The translations under genes and the position numbers were made by a program. The notes under the pieces are model-generated. The model was given only the letters and a program-made list of their open reading frames with translations, was not told where the DNA came from and ran no database searches. This document shows positions 6,354-9,723 of a stretch of DNA of 9,723 bases, one piece after another. The number at the start of each line of letters is the position of its first letter. Position 1 is the stretch's first letter. Source of the DNA: Thermomicrobiaceae bacterium (GTDB taxonomy: Bacteria > Chloroflexota > Chloroflexia > Thermomicrobiales > Thermomicrobiaceae); NCBI GenBank assembly GCA_025966355.1, contig JAICWZ010000041.1, positions 1 to 9,723 on the forward strand. Direction: 5' to 3'.

Positions 6354-7573
6354 AGTTCCACTCCCAGCGCCTCGGCGACGGTGTGCATATCCTTATCGCC
6401 ACGTCCCGACAGGTTGATGACCATGATGTCGTTAGAATCGCGTCCGGCTGCCAGCTGTTGCCCGAGATAGACGGCGTGCGCCGATTCGAGCGCCGGGATG
6501 ATCCCTTCGGTCAGGCAGAGCATCTTGAAGCCTTCCAGTGCCTCGGCGTCGGTCACCGGATGATAGTGCGCCCGCCCGATCTCCTTCAGGTAGCTGTGCT
6601 CCGGACCAACGCCGGGATAATCGAGGCCCGCCGAAATGCTGTGTGCCTCGATGATCTGGCCGTCGTCGTCTTGCAGGACATAGGAACGCGAACCGTGCAG
6701 CACGCCGATGCGCCCGGCGCTGAGCGTGGCGGCGTGCTTGCCGGTCTCGATGCCGTAACCGGCCGCCTCGGCGCCATGCAGTTCGACTGATTCGTCGCCG
6801 ATGAAGGGATAGAACATGCCGATGGCGTTCGAGCCGCCGCCGACGCAGGCGACGACGACATCCGGCAGGCGACCGGCCGCTTTCAGAATCTGCTGGCGCG
6901 TCTCCTGTCCGATGACCGACTGAAAATCGCGCACCATCATCGGGTAGGGATGCATGCCGGCGGCCGAACCGATCAGGTAATACGTATCGCCGACGTTCGT
7001 CACCCAGTCGCGAATCGCCTCGTTCATCGCGTCCTTGAGCGTGCGGCTGCCGGAGGTCACCGGTCGCACCTCGGCCCCGAGCAGCTTCATGCGGAAGACG
7101 TTGAGCGATTGGCGGGCGATATCGACCTCGCCCATATAGACGATGCATTCGAGCCCGAGCATGGCGCAGACCGTCGCGGCCGCGACGCCATGTTGCCCAG
7201 CGCCAGTTTCCGCGATGATGCGCGGTTTGCCCATCCGCTTGGCCAGCAGCCCCTGCGCCAGCGCGTTGTTGATCTTGTGCGCGCCGGTGTGCGCCAGATC
7301 TTCGCGCTTCAGGTAGATTTGCGCGCCGCCGACTTTCTCCGACAACGCCTTGGCATGATAGAGCGGGGTCGCGCGACCGACGTAACTCTCCAGCAGTCCG
7401 TCCAGTTCGATCTGAAAATCCGGGTCTTCGCGCGCCTGCTCATAGGCGACCGTCAGTTCGTCAATCGCCGGAATGAGCGTGACCGGTGCATAGATGCCGC
7501 CGAACTCGCCAAAGCGACCGTGCTCGTCAGGCAGATCACCCGGTCGGATGCGTTCGATGCCAGCGCTCGTCAT
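6350..7573 (-). CDS. trpB: Tryptophan synthase beta subunit
   Basis: TrpB is the PLP enzyme that joins indole to serine to form tryptophan. The product is 407 residues, normal for the TrpB1 class. The PLP lysine is Lys100 in [18 protein letters not shown], the catalytic Glu is Glu122 in [11 protein letters not shown], and the PLP-phosphate loop GGGSNA is present; the N-terminus [12 protein letters not shown] and the COMM-domain region are typical. The start is ATG 7573 with AAGGAG five nt upstream. The frame continues to 7828, but that extension lies in trpF and is unrelated to the family. trpF ends 10 bp upstream, and the stop overlaps trpA as ATGA. Confidence 0.97.
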   Translation of the reverse strand: MTSAGIERIRPGDLPDEHGRFGEFGGIYAPVTLIPAIDELTVAYEQAREDPDFQIELDGLLESYVGRATPLYHAKALSEKVGGAQIYLKREDLAHTGAHKINNALAQGLLAKRMGKPRIIAETGAGQHGVAAATVCAMLGLECIVYMGEVDIARQSLNVFRMKLLGAEVRPVTSGSRTLKDAMNEAIRDWVTNVGDTYYLIGSAAGMHPYPMMVRDFQSVIGQETRQQILKAAGRLPDVVVACVGGGSNAIGMFYPFIGDESVELHGAEAAGYGIETGKHAATLSAGRIGVLHGSRSYVLQDDDGQIIEAHSISAGLDYPGVGPEHSYLKEIGRAHYHPVTDAEALEGFKMLCLTEGIIPALESAHAVYLGQQLAAGRDSNDIMVINLSGRGDKDMHTVAEALGVEL

Positions 7574-7583
7574 GATTGCTCCT

Positions 7584-8261
7584 TCATTGATGTGATCGAC
7601 CAGCCGGAACTGACGCGGCTCGTGCCGCAGCGATGAACTGCATGATCTTCCCAGCGTCCTTAACCCCGTCCGTCTCGACACCACTTGATACGTCGACTCC
7701 GAACGGTTGCACCGTTCGGAGTGCATCCGCGACTGTTTCCGGCCGTAAACCACCCGCCAGAATGGCCGGATACCGCTCAGCCAGCGCGCGGGCGACATTC
7801 CAATCGCCCGGTATGCCGTTGCCGCCATATGAGCCGCTCACGTGCGTATCGAGTAAGAGCGCCATCGCGGGAGTCGGGCAATCGAGATACTCCTCCGCCA
7901 GGCTGCGCGCTTCGGCTGGTGTCATGCCAATCGGCAAGCGCAAGGCGCGGATCGCCGGCCGGTTCAACGCTCCCTGGATCTCAACCGGCTCATCGCCGCT
8001 GAGCTGGATGACGTCGAGGCCAACGCTGTCGGCCAGCCGGTTCATTTCATCGGCCGACTCGTTCACGAATACTCCAACGACCTTCGGACGGTGTTTTTCA
8101 TCGACTTCCAGCCCTGCAACGATCTGTCGCGCCTGCTCCTCGGTCACCTGACGGCGGGCCGGAGCGAAGATCAGGCCCATCAGGTCGGCGCCCTGTTCCG
8201 CCACGACGCGCGCGATCTCCGGCGACCGCACACCACAGATCTTGATCAATGGCCCTCTCAT
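7584..8261 (-). CDS. trpF: Phosphoribosylanthranilate isomerase
   Basis: TrpF carries out the Amadori rearrangement of phosphoribosylanthranilate to CdRP. The 225-residue protein is a TIM barrel of ordinary length. The general base is Cys9 in [11 protein letters not shown] and the general acid is Asp138 in [45 protein letters not shown] and [10 protein letters not shown] are the usual conserved blocks. The ATG at 8261 overlaps the trpC stop as ATGA, and the stop lies 10 bp before trpB. An unusual perfect hairpin lies within the coding sequence at 7696-7722. The C-terminal tail ([11 protein letters not shown]) extends past the conserved fold. Confidence 0.96.
   Translation of the reverse strand: MRGPLIKICGVRSPEIARVVAEQGADLMGLIFAPARRQVTEEQARQIVAGLEVDEKHRPKVVGVFVNESADEMNRLADSVGLDVIQLSGDEPVEIQGALNRPAIRALRLPIGMTPAEARSLAEEYLDCPTPAMALLLDTHVSGSYGGNGIPGDWNVARALAERYPAILAGGLRPETVADALRTVQPFGVDVSSGVETDGVKDAGKIMQFIAAARAASVPAGRSHQ
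7696..7722 (-). other. Perfect 12-bp hairpin inside trpF
   Basis: ACTCCGAACGGT at 7696-7707 is exactly complementary to ACCGTTCGGAGT at 7711-7722 with a 3-nt loop. It lies in the trpF segment encoding LRTVQPFGV (about residues 181-189), about 110 nt before the trpF stop and about 120 nt before the trpB start. No U-run follows on the minus-strand transcript, so it is not an ordinary terminator. It would form a very stable structure in the mRNA. Any role in ribosome pausing, RNA processing or trpB expression is inferred. Confidence 0.6.
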
Positions 8262-9061
8262 GAACGCAATTCCCGGATCGCCGCAGCGCGGTCGGCCGAC
8301 AGCATCAACGATTCACCGACCAGGAGCGCATTGGCACCGGCCGCTGCCAGCCGTCGTGCGTCTTGACCGGAATGGATTCCGCTTTCCGCGACGATCGTGC
8401 GATCGGACGGAATGCCTGGAGCCAGCCGCTCAGTTGTCGCCAGATCGACATTGAATGTGCGCAGATCGCGATTATTGATACCGATGACGCGCGCACCGGC
8501 TTCAAGCGCGGCTTCACGCTCCGCTTCGTCGTGGATCTCAACCAGCGCCTGCATGCCGAGCGCATGAACCTCCGCCAGCATCTCACCCAGCATGCGTCCC
8601 GGCAAAAGCGAGACGATCAACAGCACGGCGTCGGCGCCAGATGCCCGTGCTTCGACGACCTGGTATCGATCGACCAGGAAATCCTTGCGCAGCACGGGTC
8701 GCGGCGTTTCGGCCGCATGCGCGACTAACGCGACCGCTTTGAGATCAGTCAGGCTTCCCTGAAAGAACGGCTCATCGGTCAATACCGAGATCGCCGAGGC
8801 GCCCGCCGCGATGTAATCGGTCGCGACGTTGGCCGCGTCGATCCCTTCAGCGATCACGCCTTTCGAAGGCGAAGCCCGCTTGACCTCGGCGATGATGCCA
8901 AGATCGGCGCCGCGCAGCGCTGCCTCGAATGACACGGGGTCCGACAGTGCAGCCGCGCGCGTTTCGAGCGTTGCCAGCGGCGTAGCGCGCTTGCGCTCCG
9001 GGAGGTCCGCCACCGTACGCGTTACGATGCGATCGAGAAACGTGCCGGTTCGGACGGTCAT
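8258..9061 (-). CDS. trpC: Indole-3-glycerol phosphate synthase
   Basis: TrpC closes the indole ring, converting CdRP to indole-3-glycerol phosphate with loss of CO2 and water. The 267-residue TIM barrel shows the standard catalytic residues: Glu59 and Lys61 in AEVKRASPSKG, Lys126 in LRKDFLVDRYQV, Glu175 in LVEIHDE, Asn197 in GINNRDL, and Glu226 in VAESGIH. The C-terminal phosphate segment ANALLVGESLM is intact. The ATG at 9061 directly follows the trpD TAA (TAAATG, no spacer), and the stop overlaps trpF as ATGA, so it is probably coupled on both sides. TrpC and TrpF are separate proteins here, not fused as in E. coli. Confidence 0.97.
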   Translation of the reverse strand: MTVRTGTFLDRIVTRTVADLPERKRATPLATLETRAAALSDPVSFEAALRGADLGIIAEVKRASPSKGVIAEGIDAANVATDYIAAGASAISVLTDEPFFQGSLTDLKAVALVAHAAETPRPVLRKDFLVDRYQVVEARASGADAVLLIVSLLPGRMLGEMLAEVHALGMQALVEIHDEAEREAALEAGARVIGINNRDLRTFNVDLATTERLAPGIPSDRTIVAESGIHSGQDARRLAAAGANALLVGESLMLSADRAAAIRELRS

Positions 9062-9723
9062 TTACGCCTCGCTCAACTGCTGCGCCAGGTCGACCAACGC
9101 ATCCAGGCGGCTTGCCGCTTTTCCACTATCGATGGACTCGCCTGCCAGTTCAACACCCATCCGAATCGACGGCACGACATCCGCCGCGTAGAGCGCCGCG
9201 CCGGCGTTCAACAGCGTGATCGAACGCGCCGGACCTCGTTCGCCCGCGAGAATCCGTCGGATCAGGCCGGCGTTGTCAGCCACGCTTCCGCCGCGAATTG
9301 ACTCAATCGGCGCCGCATCCAGGCCGACCGCCGTGACGTTCAGCGGGTAATCAGTCATGCGCACGCTGCCATTGACCGAAACGTCGAAGACGCTGTTCTC
9401 CGACGAGATGCTGAGCTCATCCAACCCATCGTCCGAGGTAACGACGACCGCGTGCGTTGTGCCGAGGAGCGCCAGGACACGGGCAACCTTCTCGGCCGTC
9501 ACGCGATTGGCGACGCCGACCACCTGATGCTGGGCGGCCGCTGGATTCGTGAGCGGGCCAAGAATATTGAAGACGGTTCGAATGCCGATCTCTTTACGCG
9601 CCGGACCGGCGAAGCGCATGGCCGGGTGGAAGACCTGAGCGAACATGAAGCCGATGCCGACTTCGTCGATGCAGGTCGCGACCGCTGCCGCGCCGAGATC
9701 GATGCGAACGCCGAGCCCTTCCA
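9062..9723 (-). CDS. trpD: Anthranilate phosphoribosyltransferase, C-terminal part (5' end outside window)
   Basis: TrpD transfers phosphoribosyl from PRPP to anthranilate, the first tryptophan-specific step after anthranilate synthase. About 220 codons are present, roughly the last two-thirds of a protein of usually 330-350 residues. The frame is open to the right edge and reads LGVRIDLGAAAVATCIDEVG before FMFAQVFHPAMRF. Family features seen are the HPAM motif, the anthranilate-site Arg region GPARKEIGIRTVFNILGPLTNPA and the metal-binding DE in GLDELS. The PRPP-binding GTGGD motif should lie upstream, outside the window. The Met at 9646 is internal, not the start. The stop abuts trpC without spacing. 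The N-terminal phosphoribosyltransferase region cannot be judged here. Confidence 0.95.
   Translation of the reverse strand, partial: EGLGVRIDLGAAAVATCIDEVGIGFMFAQVFHPAMRFAGPARKEIGIRTVFNILGPLTNPAAAQHQVVGVANRVTAEKVARVLALLGTTHAVVVTSDDGLDELSISSENSVFDVSVNGSVRMTDYPLNVTAVGLDAAPIESIRGGSVADNAGLIRRILAGERGPARSITLLNAGAALYAADVVPSIRMGVELAGESIDSGKAASRLDALVDLAQQLSEA

Noticed and set aside
7574..7828. An 85-residue N-terminal extension of TrpB
   Set aside because: It lies within trpF in another frame and is not TrpB-like; the ATG at 7573 has AAGGAG five nt upstream.

Overview
The window is a GC-rich bacterial chromosome segment made almost entirely of core metabolic and translation genes. The taxon is an inference. 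The high GC, the rpsP-khpA-rimM group, the AroH-type chorismate mutase beside a type I-beta DAHP synthase, and a trp cluster with separate trpD, trpC, trpF, trpB and trpA would suit a Chloroflexota (Thermomicrobia-like) bacterium, but nothing here proves it. I see no insertion sequence, CRISPR array, tRNA or rRNA, and no sign of recent transfer.

Layout. (1) Positions 1-1644, minus strand: a glycerol/dihydroxyacetone module, with glpF (aquaglyceroporin) followed by dhaK, which runs off the left edge. A perfect 13-bp stem-loop lies between the two genes. (2) Positions 1645-2193: a divergent intergenic region holding the glpF leader with a small hairpin, and a strong sigma-70-type promoter for the rightward genes. 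(3) Positions 2194-3342, plus strand: rpsP, khpA and rimM, a translation and ribosome-maturation operon with a hairpin between rpsP and khpA. (4) Positions 3330-9723, minus strand: an aromatic amino acid operon read from right to left, trpD (5' end outside the window)-trpC-trpF-trpB-trpA-aroH-aroF-hisIE. Its last gene overlaps the 3' end of rimM tail-to-tail by 13 bp.

How the genes work together. TrpD, TrpC, TrpF and TrpBA convert anthranilate plus PRPP to tryptophan. AroF makes the first intermediate of the shikimate pathway and AroH sends chorismate towards prephenate (Phe/Tyr), so the operon joins pathway entry, one branch and the competing branch. HisIE performs the second and third steps of histidine synthesis, which shares PRPP with the TrpD reaction. 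Tight spacing, including two ATGA overlaps and one TAAATG junction, supports co-transcription and translational coupling. trpE and trpG are not in the window and may lie upstream of trpD.

No clearly new system is visible. The features most worth a second look are a perfect 12-bp hairpin inside trpF, the glpF-dhaK intercistronic stem, and the mixed trp/aro/his gene content of the operon.
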